A DNA stretch of 52,464 nt. It comes from Xenorhabdus budapestensis. GTDB lineage: Bacteria; Pseudomonadota; Gammaproteobacteria; Enterobacterales; Enterobacteriaceae. Numbering within the stretch: the stretch's first letter is position 1; the number at the start of each line of letters is the position of its first letter. The position numbers were made by a program, and so were the translations under genes. Location: contig NZ_NIBS01000021.1 in the NCBI RefSeq assembly GCF_002632465.1, positions 1 to 52,464 of the forward strand, read 5' to 3'. This document shows, one piece after another, positions 18,236 to 27,308 of the stretch. Below the pieces are notes generated by a model. That model was not told the origin of the DNA, did no database searches, and saw only the letters and a list, made by a program, of their open reading frames with translations.

Positions 18236-18886
18236 TTAGCTTTTAACATCTGTTTTTTCCTCATTAATTTTTTCAGCCGCAGGCTCACTGCTGCTTTTCT
18301 CAGGCTGACTATATTTAGGATATTGCTGTAAAACGTCCCAAGCGTCATAAACAGGTGTGTCTCGCTGTGAAGATGGTTCTTTCACTGTCTCATCACCCAA
18401 TGCAGGAACTTTTATATTCGTCGTATTTGCTGCAACCACTCTTTCCACATAACTTGTACTGTTATTTTCTTTCTTAAACCCCCTTGTATAGTTTCCACTG
18501 TAATAACATGAAAATGATTTCCTCAATGCCTGTTGTTCTGAATCACCGCTCTTTAATGCTCGTGAATAACAGTCTTTTAAAATATCAGACCCCATTTTCA
18601 AGTTAGTACAGGGTGAAAAGATAGATTCAGCCTCTTTTACATCAAAATACTGTCGATTAATCTGCGCCAGACCAATGCTGAAATTGGCATTTCTTTTATC
18701 AAGCTGTTTAATCGCATTTAACGCTTCTTCTTTCGTTCGTGGCTGACGACTTAGCGGTTTCCCTACAACCCCGATAGCCCAAGGATTAAAACCGGATTCA
18801 GTTTTAACAATGCGGCTTAATGTATCGGGTGCCACATCGGGAGCGCACTGCATCGCCAGCGCCAGAAAAGCCGCTGTTGATATCAT
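18236..18886 (-). CDS. virB1: VirB1-like lytic transglycosylase
   Basis: A 216-residue protein with an SLT domain: the catalytic Glu is in KTESGFNPWAIG near residue 30, followed by the SIGLAQIN motif near residue 93. It would open peptidoglycan locally for channel assembly. The C-terminal third is Ser/Glu-rich and probably disordered. No classical signal peptide is evident, as is common in PilX1 relatives. The plasmid encodes a second transglycosylase in the pil cluster at 47925-48410. Confidence 0.9.
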   Translation of the reverse strand: MISTAAFLALAMQCAPDVAPDTLSRIVKTESGFNPWAIGVVGKPLSRQPRTKEEALNAIKQLDKRNANFSIGLAQINRQYFDVKEAESIFSPCTNLKMGSDILKDCYSRALKSGDSEQQALRKSFSCYYSGNYTRGFKKENNSTSYVERVVAANTTNIKVPALGDETVKEPSSQRDTPVYDAWDVLQQYPKYSQPEKSSSEPAAEKINEEKTDVKS

Positions 18887-18891
18887 AATTC

Positions 18892-19098
18892 CTATCCATT
18901 ATTGAGAATTTTCTTTTTAGCCTCATCACCGTAATTCTCGATCAGATAACGCACAAATGCAGAAGCAGCCATAACCTTGCCTCTTTTGTATCCAATTTCT
19001 GTGATTAGCTCTTCCAGTTTTTTACGCGGTTCGGCCGAAACATAAATGTTATTAGAATACTCATTTTTCTTTTCTTGACTGGTAGATTTGGTTGGCAT
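18892..19098 (-). CDS. Small ribbon-helix-helix-like protein at the head of the T4SS operon
   Basis: I start at MPTKSTSQ (68 residues) because GGAG lies 5 bases before this ATG. The pattern NIYVSAEPRKKLEEL, then a helix and SAFVRYLIENY, resembles a ribbon-helix-helix DNA-binding protein. It overlaps the 3' end of the ActX-like gene by 38 bases and precedes virB1 by 5 bases. A role in repressing the transfer operon or in the relaxosome is inference from position; I do not recognise a named homologue. Confidence 0.65.
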   Translation of the reverse strand: MPTKSTSQEKKNEYSNNIYVSAEPRKKLEELITEIGYKRGKVMAASAFVRYLIENYGDEAKKKILNNG

Positions 19099-19558
19099 TT
19101 TTACTCCATAAATACGAGAACAGTAAGTCGATGCGAACAGCGGGTTCTTCTGAGATAAAAATCTTTTCAACCCGTTTTAAAAGCTCATCAGATAAATGCT
19201 TTGACTCCATACGTACTGTTCCCAGTGACGGATGGTGCTGTACAATCTTTAACACCTCAATTTCGTCCTGGTGAAGGGTTGCAACACGGTTTCCGAAACG
19301 GACAAAGTCCATTGCGCCAGGCATCTGTTTTATTGCGGTTGTATGAATCTGAGCAGGATTAAACTTTACAAAGATATAGCCAGGAAATGCCGGGGAGTTA
19401 ATTAGCCGGTATGCATTTTTTTTATCTCTGCGTCGTCGTCGTTCTAAAAGAAGAGGGCAACAGGTTTTCAGTCCGGCTTCAGTAAGATTTTGCAGCGTAG
19501 TCTTCCAGGTATTTTCACGGCAACGCAGAAGATACCAGGCAGGGCGCCATTCCTGCAT
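19061..19558 (-). CDS. actX: NusG/RfaH-like antiterminator (ActX-like)
   Basis: A 165-residue protein whose N-terminal about 110 residues match the NusG N-terminal domain: W..RC.....A...L...G, then RL..SPAFPGYIFVKF and PGAMDFVRFGNRVA. The C-terminal part is short and does not show a clear KOW domain. The ATG has a strong AAGGAGG site. IncX plasmids carry actX at the head of their T4SS operon. A dedicated antiterminator fits the very long co-oriented array downstream, which reads through virB and pil genes with no recognised internal terminator. Confidence 0.82.
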   Translation of the reverse strand: MQEWRPAWYLLRCRENTWKTTLQNLTEAGLKTCCPLLLERRRRRDKKNAYRLINSPAFPGYIFVKFNPAQIHTTAIKQMPGAMDFVRFGNRVATLHQDEIEVLKIVQHHPSLGTVRMESKHLSDELLKRVEKIFISEEPAVRIDLLFSYLWSKNANQIYQSRKEK

Positions 19559-19703
19559 AAAGGCCTCCTTATGGGATAAAGCATTGAATTACTATAGCTA
19601 GCGCACTACATCAGCCCCCTGAGTAGTCCGTTTTTAGTATGTTTAAGATTGTTAATTTTCTAATTTTGAGGGTTAACAGGCTCTTAGTCTAATCGTTTTG
19701 ATA

Positions 19704-19823
19704 GATCAATCCATGCAAGATTGATCGGTTTAAACGATCAAACCTATCATGCATTTTTGCCGGAAATAACCCTCATCTTTATTAGTTAATCGGCAAACTA
19801 TTAGTTTATCTATATAAACTAAT
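19704..19823. promoter_or_regulatory. Divergent control region with three inverted repeats
   Basis: The 313 bases between the actX-like gene and the XRE gene at 19872 hold perfect dyads. GATCAATC (19704-19711) pairs with GATTGATC (19719-19726). An overlapping, mutually exclusive TTGATCG (19721-19727) pairs with CGATCAA (19735-19741). ATTAGTTTAT (19800-19809) pairs with ATAAACTAAT (19814-19823). These are plausible operators for the adjacent XRE protein controlling itself and the transfer operon; binding is inferred. Confidence 0.6.
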
Positions 19824-19871
19824 AAAATTAATATGACTAAACTTCATAAAGACTAATTTCGGAGAAATGGC

Positions 19872-20264
19872 ATGATTGGCAAGCGACTGAAAGCCGCCAG
19901 AAAAGCAGCGAAAATGACCCAAACTGAACTGGCACTGCGCGCCGGGATTGATGAGCTGACCATCAGCAGGATCTCTCACTATGAGACGGACACACATAGT
20001 CCAAATTTTCAGCAAGCCTGTCGCTTTGCTGATGTCCTGGGAATACCGGAGTGTTATCTGTACTGCCGTGATGATATTCTGGCTCAACATCTTCTATCGA
20101 TATACAAACGCCATAAGAAATTCAGGCTCAATCCCGCTGAAATTACCGAGTTAGAAAGAGCAGAAGTTCAGTTACAAGCTCTTACTGAAACCATTCATTC
20201 TTTACTTAATCGACGAATAGGGATTACACTCGATGAAGATTTACCCTCGTCGTTAAAGCCGTAA
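19872..20264 (+). CDS. XRE-family regulator, paralogue 1
   Basis: A 130-residue protein with an N-terminal helix-turn-helix of the Cro/CI type (residues about 3-60, KRLKAARKAAKMTQTELA). A distinctive tail follows: PECYLYCRDDILAQHLL, then a short coiled coil. The same tail occurs in the two XRE proteins at 27309 and 28456. It lies divergent to the transfer operon across a region rich in dyads, so repression of transfer genes is the simplest proposal. A GGAG sequence precedes the ATG. Confidence 0.85.
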   Translation: MIGKRLKAARKAAKMTQTELALRAGIDELTISRISHYETDTHSPNFQQACRFADVLGIPECYLYCRDDILAQHLLSIYKRHKKFRLNPAEITELERAEVQLQALTETIHSLLNRRIGITLDEDLPSSLKP

Positions 20265-20439
20265 AAATCTTTCGGTAATTTGAATGTAGCCCCGTGCTTT
20301 CTAAACATTTATCATCAACGGGCGAATGTTTTTTTATAACTTATTGCCAGTGGAGACGTTAATGAATCACCCATAAAAAGGGGTTTACGCTGCCCCACCA
20401 GAAGCAGTGTAAAGAGAAAAGAAACTAATAAATAAATAA

Positions 20440-20913
20440 TTAATTTTGCTCATTGGCGTTTTTATTAATTAAAAATTCATCGATTGAATGACCTTCGTCA
20501 AGTAATTGCTGTAGGCCTTTTTTGATGCGCCCAACACCCACCCATGTTTCCTCTTTCTGCGTCTCTGGATTAATAAAAGCGTATTTTGGCGGCAAATCAC
20601 TTTTCTTATTTTTTTTAGTTTTCCTTTTACCTGTATTGCCTTGTTCAAAAACAGAAATTGTAATGGTATTCGGATCTAAACCTAAATCCTTCAAGTAGTC
20701 TAACGCCTTTAAGCGTTTTTCTTCAATTTCCTGTAATTCTCGTTTGCGAAGTTCTTCTTCTTCTCTTCGTTCGTCAATAAGGGCGGCCAGTTTGTTGTTT
20801 AGTTCCTCTAACCACTCAAAATCTTTTGAGTTTGTGAAGCGGCGTAAGTTAGTCATCCCTGTTAGGTGGGTAGACACAATTTTGTATTCTTCTTCTCTGG
20901 TCAACTCTGACAT
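20440..20913 (-). CDS. hns: H-NS-like nucleoid protein
   Basis: I choose MSELTREEE as start (157 residues), which places GAGG 9 bases upstream; two in-frame starts lie 2 and 5 codons earlier. The N-terminal half is charged and coiled-coil (residues about 35-70). The C-terminal domain has the H-NS DNA-binding pattern (KYAFINPETQKEETWVGVGR, then IKKGLQQLLDEG). H-NS family proteins silence AT-rich DNA, and plasmid copies can hide the plasmid from host regulation. It is adjacent to the AT-rich autotransporter region. Confidence 0.85.
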   Translation of the reverse strand: MSELTREEEYKIVSTHLTGMTNLRRFTNSKDFEWLEELNNKLAALIDERREEEELRKRELQEIEEKRLKALDYLKDLGLDPNTITISVFEQGNTGKRKTKKNKKSDLPPKYAFINPETQKEETWVGVGRIKKGLQQLLDEGHSIDEFLINKNANEQN

Positions 20914-21257
20914 ATTCATATACCTCAACGTTATTTTACCTATTTCCAGACGGAAACAGGCACTTTATCATACAGTGCATTCATGGTAATACACGATCAG
21001 AAACTTTGTTTAACGTTTCTTGATTTCTACACCGACTAAGTTGTCGTAACCATTCAGTTTTCGTTTTCATTATTTTTTCAAATTCAAATTTTGATCTATA
21101 TATGTTCACCGTCAATAATCTTAAATTCACTTGAAATAAAAAGAGTGAACCCCGACCTATATATCGACGCGGTGGTAAATTTATTCTACAGTAATACTAC
21201 CCTAGTAAGCTCCACTTAATTATTTAATGAAAATCAGGTTATTTAGGGGTTCCTCTT
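20914..21257. other. AT-rich divergent intergenic region
   Basis: This 344-base stretch separates the H-NS-like gene (leftward) from the autotransporter (rightward). It is AT-rich and holds no credible coding frame. An AGGGG ribosome-binding site 8 bases before the autotransporter ATG is visible near the right end. I see no strong sigma-70 promoter and no long inverted repeat. Its composition would suit H-NS binding. Confidence 0.5.
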
Positions 21258-24062
21258 ATGAAGATATACAGACACACTGTATTCCCAATAGCCCTTAGAG
21301 TGGTTTTATTTTTCTTCCCTGGAATAAGCGTTGATGCAACAGCGGACTCATCATCATGCGGTTCTTCACATCCGAAGACCACCACCATTTCTCGAAATGA
21401 GGCAGTATCCTGTAATCTCTCATCAGGCGAAAATCTTACTATCGATAAAGGTGTATCGATAGATGTTCCTGAAGGAAATGACTTCGCTGATATCTACGGT
21501 CTGAAATACAGTGCGGTCAATGTAGGCGATAACAATAATCTGGCACAAGTCATTTCTGTTGATCACATTGAGAATAAGGGCATTTTGCAGGGAACCAGTG
21601 GAGTCACAGTAACTTACAGTGGTTCTGTTAAACAGTTGCTCAATCACGGAACCATAAATGGAGTATCCGGAGCAATTTGGGTTTCTGGTCAAATAAACAC
21701 GTTAGATAATTATGGCTCAATCACAGCCAGTAATGATCCTGACTCCTTTAATTCAATAGTGATCCAGCAGGCGATTAACGCAAATAATGGTCAATATGGG
21801 CGTGTAGATACCCTCCTAAATCGGAAAGAAGGATCGATTAACGGGATAACTGTTACAACTTCAACACTTAACACGCTTGATAATTGTGGAATACTGACAT
21901 CTCTGAAGAATAATATCAGCTCTAATCTCGCAACACTTGTTATCAACTCTGGCGCTAATGTCAGCACTTTCCATAATTCTGGAACAGTGACAGGACCCAA
22001 TCACAGCGTTCTGATTCAAGATGGAGGCTACCTAGAAAATCTCTATAATCAGTCCGGGAGTAAAGGGATCACGGCTGAGCAGGACGCAATTCAGGTCATT
22101 GGGCAAGGCGAGGCTCTACTGGATGATTCCAGCATGAGGCCGTCTAGAATAAAACAGATTACCAATGCTTCCTTACTATATGGAAAGCGAAATGGAATTT
22201 CTATCGACGATAAAAGCGTTGTTGATACCATCACTAATTCGGTTGGAGGCATAATACGGGGAGACAAATTTGCTATTAGTAATAAGGGAACGATGACTAA
22301 GGGTATTCATAATTCGGGCGAAATTGATGGCAATGTGGAACTTGGCAGTGCCAGTCTTTATATGTCTGGCCCAAATGCAACCCTGAAGGGCAATGTGTCC
22401 GGGTCGAAAGATTCAGTTGTCACCATCGGGGGAAAAGGTGCTACGGCGGAAAATCTGGATTTTACCTATACCCACGACATGAATGTCGGCACTGTCAAGA
22501 TATTATCCGGCAGCGCGTTACGTCTGGGCGATGGACATAAAACGGGAAGCATCACCAGTAACATTGATAATGCGGGGAGTCTTTATTTCAACCATAACGC
22601 GACCATTTCTGCCTTGAATAACAGTGGCACAGTGTTCGTTGGAGAAAATAACAAAACCGCAAGGCGTACACTGACGATCACTGGTGATTACAGGGGTAAT
22701 AACGGCACAGTGACTTTATCTACCGTATTGGGCGGGGATCACTCAAAGACTGACAAACTTGTAGTGAAAGGCAGCACATCGGGTTCAACTCAACTTGTGA
22801 TCAAAAACGTCGGGGGAGCGGGGGCACAAACGACTGAAGGTATCAAGGTTATTGATGTTCAAGGAGCATCAAACGGCATTTTCAATCTGGTTGGTGACTA
22901 TAATTATAGAGGAGATCCTGCCGTTGTAGCTGGTGCCTATGCCTACCGCCTTTATAAGAATGGTACTAACAATGCGGATGGAAACTGGTATCTGCGCTCA
23001 TTGTTGATCAGTTCAAAACCCAACTCTAAACCGACACAGCTTTATCAGGCTGGTGTGAGTGTTTACGAGGCTTATGGCCGGGTTTTACAGGCTCTAAATG
23101 CACCAGCGTCATTGCGTGACCGGAGCGGCAGACGTAAGGGCAAGCAGTTTGAAATGGAGGGGTTCAGAAACTCTGCTGGTGAGCACAACACAGACGATAG
23201 TACAAGCCAGATACCCAATGGAGTATGGGGACGGATGACCGCCTCTTACGGTAAATTATCGCCGCGTATTTCTACATCGGGTACTGGAGCTATCACCTAT
23301 AACATGACCCGTGCTCAAATCGGCATAGATAGACGCTTTTATGAAAATGACCAAGGCTCAGCGGCAGGCGGTATTTTCCTGCAATATTCGAATATTGATG
23401 CTGATGCAGGCTCTGTGCATGGTGAAGGTAACATTCGTGCGCAAGGTTACACGATAGGCACAACAAGCACGTGGTACGGCAATAATCAGTTTTATTTGGA
23501 CGGGTTAGCTCAGATTACCTACTTTGGCAATGACCTGAATTCAAAAACTGCCAGCCGGCAACTGGGGAATAATAAGTCCGCTCTGGGATATGCGTTGAGC
23601 CTGGAAGCAGGACAACGATTTGACTTGAGTCCAGAATGGTCACTGACCCCGCAGGCGCAGCTCGTATTCTCCTCCATCGACATGAATAACTTCCATGACA
23701 CATTTGGAGCCAAAGTCCGCTTTGATCAAAACAGGAACATGAAATTACGCGTGGGCACGACGATAGACTACAGCCAAAAGTGGCACGATGATCAGAGCAA
23801 GGATGAAAAAACCGCAAATCTTTACGGCCTTTTCAACATTCGTCAGGAACTTCTGGGGCGTAATGACGCGGTTAATGTAGCTAATGTTGTCTTCCTCAGT
23901 GGGAATGACCACACTTGGGGTGAGACAGGTATCGGGGGTTCCTACAGTTGGAATGATAGCCATTCTTTCGTCTATGGTCAGACTTCAGTTAACACCAGCC
24001 TTAATAATTTTGCAGACAGCTATGAGCTGAGTGCCAAAATCGGCTTAAGGATGACATGGTGA
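21258..24062 (+). CDS. Classical (type Va) autotransporter
   Basis: A 934-residue protein with an N-terminal hydrophobic signal (about 1-30) and a passenger (about 31-640) of short repeated beta strands, typically N-S/N-G-T-I/V, predicting a right-handed beta helix. A stalk follows (TLTITGDYRGNNGTVTLST, then GGDHSKTDKLVVKG), and a C-terminal barrel (about 655-934) ends in aromatic W (LRMTW). Only two cysteines close together lie near the N-terminus plus one mid-passenger. I see no protease motif, so an adhesin-like role is inferred. It converges with the three-gene set at 24164-26858. Confidence 0.88.
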   Translation: MKIYRHTVFPIALRVVLFFFPGISVDATADSSSCGSSHPKTTTISRNEAVSCNLSSGENLTIDKGVSIDVPEGNDFADIYGLKYSAVNVGDNNNLAQVISVDHIENKGILQGTSGVTVTYSGSVKQLLNHGTINGVSGAIWVSGQINTLDNYGSITASNDPDSFNSIVIQQAINANNGQYGRVDTLLNRKEGSINGITVTTSTLNTLDNCGILTSLKNNISSNLATLVINSGANVSTFHNSGTVTGPNHSVLIQDGGYLENLYNQSGSKGITAEQDAIQVIGQGEALLDDSSMRPSRIKQITNASLLYGKRNGISIDDKSVVDTITNSVGGIIRGDKFAISNKGTMTKGIHNSGEIDGNVELGSASLYMSGPNATLKGNVSGSKDSVVTIGGKGATAENLDFTYTHDMNVGTVKILSGSALRLGDGHKTGSITSNIDNAGSLYFNHNATISALNNSGTVFVGENNKTARRTLTITGDYRGNNGTVTLSTVLGGDHSKTDKLVVKGSTSGSTQLVIKNVGGAGAQTTEGIKVIDVQGASNGIFNLVGDYNYRGDPAVVAGAYAYRLYKNGTNNADGNWYLRSLLISSKPNSKPTQLYQAGVSVYEAYGRVLQALNAPASLRDRSGRRKGKQFEMEGFRNSAGEHNTDDSTSQIPNGVWGRMTASYGKLSPRISTSGTGAITYNMTRAQIGIDRRFYENDQGSAAGGIFLQYSNIDADAGSVHGEGNIRAQGYTIGTTSTWYGNNQFYLDGLAQITYFGNDLNSKTASRQLGNNKSALGYALSLEAGQRFDLSPEWSLTPQAQLVFSSIDMNNFHDTFGAKVRFDQNRNMKLRVGTTIDYSQKWHDDQSKDEKTANLYGLFNIRQELLGRNDAVNVANVVFLSGNDHTWGETGIGGSYSWNDSHSFVYGQTSVNTSLNNFADSYELSAKIGLRMTW

Positions 24063-24091
24063 TTAAAATAGCCATAGGAATTAACAGAAAA

Positions 24092-24122
24092 CCGTGGGAA
24101 TGATACCCTTCATATCCCACGG
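24092..24122 (+). terminator. Hairpin downstream of the autotransporter
   Basis: Perfect arms CCGTGGGA (24092-24099) and TCCCACGG (24115-24122) lie between the two convergent transcription units. A run of six T follows about 18 bases later, so this may be part of a bipartite terminator. Termination efficiency is uncertain. Confidence 0.5.
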
Positions 24123-24163
24123 GGAGAACTCTCGGAGGTTTTTTCTGATTGCCAAACGGATAT

Positions 24164-24598
24164 TTATTCGTTGGGGTCGTCGTGGTAGTGAGACCACCCG
24201 ACCAGACAGATAAATAAGTTATTGTATTCGATTCTGTAGTCTGTGCGATTATGCTTAATGCCGTTATCCTCAAAGGCGGCACAATAGGTTCTTCCCAGAG
24301 TTGGGTTCCCCGAACTTGGCGTTATTATACTTTCAGCCCAGGTATTATCAAGATGGCTGCTTTCTGGGCAATCAACATTACATATAAGCTTTCCGTCTGG
24401 TCCTGTGTACCAAAATGAATGGGTATTGCTATAGGGAGAATCATCTCCATCGTTCTGGTTTTCCCAAGCGGCGTAAATATTTCCAGTGACGTTATCTTGT
24501 ATCGTCACTGTATAATCATATCCAGCTAACGTCTGTAAGAAATATGAAACATACCAACCACTTTTTATACCCGGAAAAGAAAGTGTTTTCGTTGCCAT
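24164..24598 (-). CDS. Unrecognised 144-residue aromatic-rich protein
   Basis: No family recognised. The protein is rich in Trp, Tyr, Asn and Asp (for example HSFWYTGPDGKL) and has five cysteines, including a CNVDC pair near residue 73. No signal peptide or membrane segment is visible. It looks like a compact beta-sandwich, perhaps a lectin or toxin-like domain, but that is only an impression. It has a strong AAGGAG site and lies 13 bases after the Ig-like gene at 24612, forming an operon of three. Confidence 0.6.
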   Translation of the reverse strand: MATKTLSFPGIKSGWYVSYFLQTLAGYDYTVTIQDNVTGNIYAAWENQNDGDDSPYSNTHSFWYTGPDGKLICNVDCPESSHLDNTWAESIITPSSGNPTLGRTYCAAFEDNGIKHNRTDYRIEYNNLFICLVGWSHYHDDPNE

Positions 24599-24611
24599 TG
24601 CTAATATCTCC

Positions 24612-25277
24612 TTACTGTTGTCCCATAGTATATTTTATGCTTCCGACACGATTATTGGCAGTAACCCTTATAATACAATTTCCTCCCACTTCGCCTTTCA
24701 GATTTATTTTGAACTGCCCGTATTCATCTGTAGTCATTGATTGTATCGTATCGGGGTTTGAACCAATTTCTGACACGTCACTTATGTTTATGGCCTGATC
24801 TATCTCATAAGAGACGGCTGTGTTTTTAATTTGTTCAGATGTCTGTTTATCGTGAACCTGAATGGTCAGTATTTCATATTCGTCACCGATTGACTGATAT
24901 CCGGTTATTATTAGCGTTGCTTCAAGAAATGGTTGCGGATAATCTGATTTTTTAATTGTGACGTGGTTAGTTGCAGATGACACAGGATTTCCTGTCCAGT
25001 CGGTAACAGTATAGAAAACATCATAACTACCGAAAGGAATAACAGAAAATGGTATTATTATTTCATAGTTAGGAAGATGAATATTTTCCTCTATGATATA
25101 AAATGGTTTTGACGATATATAGTCATTCAGATGAACAATGATATAATCACCAATATGGGCGTATTCATATCGGTTTACTATTACCACCAATACGGGTTGA
25201 CTTAGTTCTGATTCATCAATAATACCATTGCTACTTTGTGGTAAAAAAGGCGCCGTCAGGCTGTTGTTTATAGGCAT
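24612..25277 (-). CDS. Ig-like beta-sandwich protein, 221 residues
   Basis: Two probable Ig-like units are visible. One, about residues 28-110, ends in the pattern YDVFYTVTDWTGNPVSSAT. The second, about 115-221, resembles a Big/invasin-type fold (TTDEYGQFKINLKGEVGG, then CIIRVTANN). No signal peptide is seen, so export or a phage-tail-like or structural role cannot be assigned. An AGAGGTGA site precedes the ATG. It is the middle gene of a set of three. Confidence 0.6.
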   Translation of the reverse strand: MPINNSLTAPFLPQSSNGIIDESELSQPVLVVIVNRYEYAHIGDYIIVHLNDYISSKPFYIIEENIHLPNYEIIIPFSVIPFGSYDVFYTVTDWTGNPVSSATNHVTIKKSDYPQPFLEATLIITGYQSIGDEYEILTIQVHDKQTSEQIKNTAVSYEIDQAINISDVSEIGSNPDTIQSMTTDEYGQFKINLKGEVGGNCIIRVTANNRVGSIKYTMGQQ

Positions 25278-25355
25278 ACAATCACCTCTAGCTAGAAATT
25301 CTTTTGATAAAAAGTGGCTGCTAATAGCTATTAGCAGGCCACATATTCCGGTTAA

Positions 25356-26858
25356 TTAAGGTGCGACTGTACCAAAGCTCCTGATATAAAGTTTCGATTT
25401 CTGGTTCTGAGCAACACGTCTGTAGTCTATCGCGATAGTGCTATCGTCATCACCACCTGATGAGCCATAACCCATCAGCAATTCAGGTTTGATGATAACC
25501 TTATAATAACCATCTATTATTTTATTCGGTTTCACAGGATGATTTTCAATAACTACTATCGGTAAAGGACGAGCTGGTGAGGTAGTATCGACGCTGTGTG
25601 AGATATAAGCTTTAATCGTGATCATGTCACCTGCGGCTATTGTTGTATCCGGTTTCGTCGAATCGGATAACAGTCGCACCTCAAGCCCTTTTTGACCAAT
25701 ACTGTTGATATTGACTGCCTGATATATACCAATAAATACTCCGAACTGATCATATACTTCTGGAGCAACCAGAGTTCGGTTTGTATCATTGGGATCTGGG
25801 GTGTTATTGCCGCCACTATCGTAGCTTATGTAATTAAGCTTAGATCCTACAGTGTTGCCTTTTTCGTCAAGCCCAACATAGCTGATAAAATTATCACCAG
25901 CGTATAGATTGTCGTAATCGGCTGACAATTTATAATATCCGCTCTGTTCACGCTCTAACTGTCCAAAACATAGCTGTTTCTTATAAATGTCTTTGTCATC
26001 GTCGGTCACAAACCCGATGATGAAATCACCGGATTTCGCGCCTGGGTAATCTGGAATCATGAAATGGAAATTATCCGTTTGATCCGGCCTTGTTAAATTA
26101 GAAGATGAGTATGTTTCCTCAATAACAGGCGGTTCAAAGCTATCGGATGTATTAAGCTTAATAGTGTTAATAAATATGGTTTCTTTTTGACTGTATTCTA
26201 TCTGACTGAAGATCGTCTCAATCCCGACGAACCGACTGATACTTTGAGTCGCGTATATTTTTAGGTTAACAGCATCGATTGATGGTTTATTAACCAGATA
26301 GTAATAATATTGTTTTTCTAGATCAACCTCATAAGCAGGAATTTCCTTCATGTCCTCCGCAGTGAATATTCGCAGGGGCGCTGTTGCACGAAGAGGAATA
26401 TCATAGCTTGAAATTGCCCCTCCCTTTTTCATCATCGGATTGATTGACGCTGAAATGAATGGGTTGGTTGTTGGAGCTGGACCAGTAAAAGCAACGGGAC
26501 TTGGATCGTACAAATAAGCCGAGGCTCCTCTCAGTACACAAGTGTCTCGTATCATCTCTGGATTGTCGATAGAGTGATAGGTCACCTCCCCTTTTAGTTT
26601 GCTCGGAGAGTTTGTGGTAAAGTTGATTTTATGATCATTGCTGCTTTCGTCGGCCTGGAATATCAGTTGCTGGGAAAATACTCCCTTAATAACTTTGCCG
26701 TGGAATGTCTTTATTAGTGTCACTCCTGGTGGAGAATCAGCGCTGACCTCCACCGTATCCTGAATACCTGGTTCACCGTGTATAGAAACAACCACACTGA
26801 ATGGTTGCCCTTTGATAATCTTTGTACCATCTGTAGGAAATGTCGTGATGTTAGCCAT
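25356..26858 (-). CDS. Large Ig-like repeat protein, 500 residues
   Basis: I do not recognise a named family. The N-terminus (TDGTKIIKGQPFSVVVSI) starts an Ig-like beta domain of about 120 residues, and later segments repeat the pattern of alternating beta strands with Asp/Asn-rich turns (LYAGDNFISYVGLDEKGN). The C-terminal region mirrors motifs in the next gene (GDMITIKAYISHS versus GDYIIVHLNDYIS), suggesting they arose by duplication. There are only two cysteines and no signal peptide. An AAAGGA site precedes the ATG. Confidence 0.6.
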   Translation of the reverse strand: MANITTFPTDGTKIIKGQPFSVVVSIHGEPGIQDTVEVSADSPPGVTLIKTFHGKVIKGVFSQQLIFQADESSNDHKINFTTNSPSKLKGEVTYHSIDNPEMIRDTCVLRGASAYLYDPSPVAFTGPAPTTNPFISASINPMMKKGGAISSYDIPLRATAPLRIFTAEDMKEIPAYEVDLEKQYYYYLVNKPSIDAVNLKIYATQSISRFVGIETIFSQIEYSQKETIFINTIKLNTSDSFEPPVIEETYSSSNLTRPDQTDNFHFMIPDYPGAKSGDFIIGFVTDDDKDIYKKQLCFGQLEREQSGYYKLSADYDNLYAGDNFISYVGLDEKGNTVGSKLNYISYDSGGNNTPDPNDTNRTLVAPEVYDQFGVFIGIYQAVNINSIGQKGLEVRLLSDSTKPDTTIAAGDMITIKAYISHSVDTTSPARPLPIVVIENHPVKPNKIIDGYYKVIIKPELLMGYGSSGGDDDSTIAIDYRRVAQNQKSKLYIRSFGTVAP

Positions 26859-27308
26859 TATATTATCCTTTCAAAAGTTTATTCTTAACTGAAAACCACT
26901 CCTATGGGTGTGGTCAACAACAGGTTTTAACTCTTTTTAGAAAGCAACAAAAATGCAAGCCAGATTACATCAAACAAATAAATGTCAATATACATTATAT
27001 AAAAATATTATTATATTTAACCCCCTTCAATATTATCTATGAAAAAATATCTTTCTTAGAGATAATTACAGCTCATTTTAAATAACAAATCTATTCAATT
27101 TAAAATTACCATCATATGAATCAATGATTCCCTAGTAAAAAACAACCTTTCAATAGCTACTATTAAATTAATTTGATTTTGGAATAATTTATTTTGTTAT
27201 TAGTACACTCACCAAATGAAAGCAATACTTTCATGTAAGCAAGTCTTACTTACAGTACATTCTGAAACAATGGTAAAAAAGAGTCAATAGTAAAAATGTA
27301 TAAAAATT
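26859..27308. other. AT-rich intergenic region with dyads before an XRE gene
   Basis: No gene is visible in these 450 very AT-rich bases. Near the right end lie TGAAAG/CTTTCA around 27217-27233 and GTAAG/CTTAC around 27235-27249, inverted repeats directly ahead of the XRE gene at 27309. A stretch CATTCTGnAACAnTG about 45 bases before that start also occurs, with small changes, upstream of the XRE gene at 28456. Confidence 0.45.
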
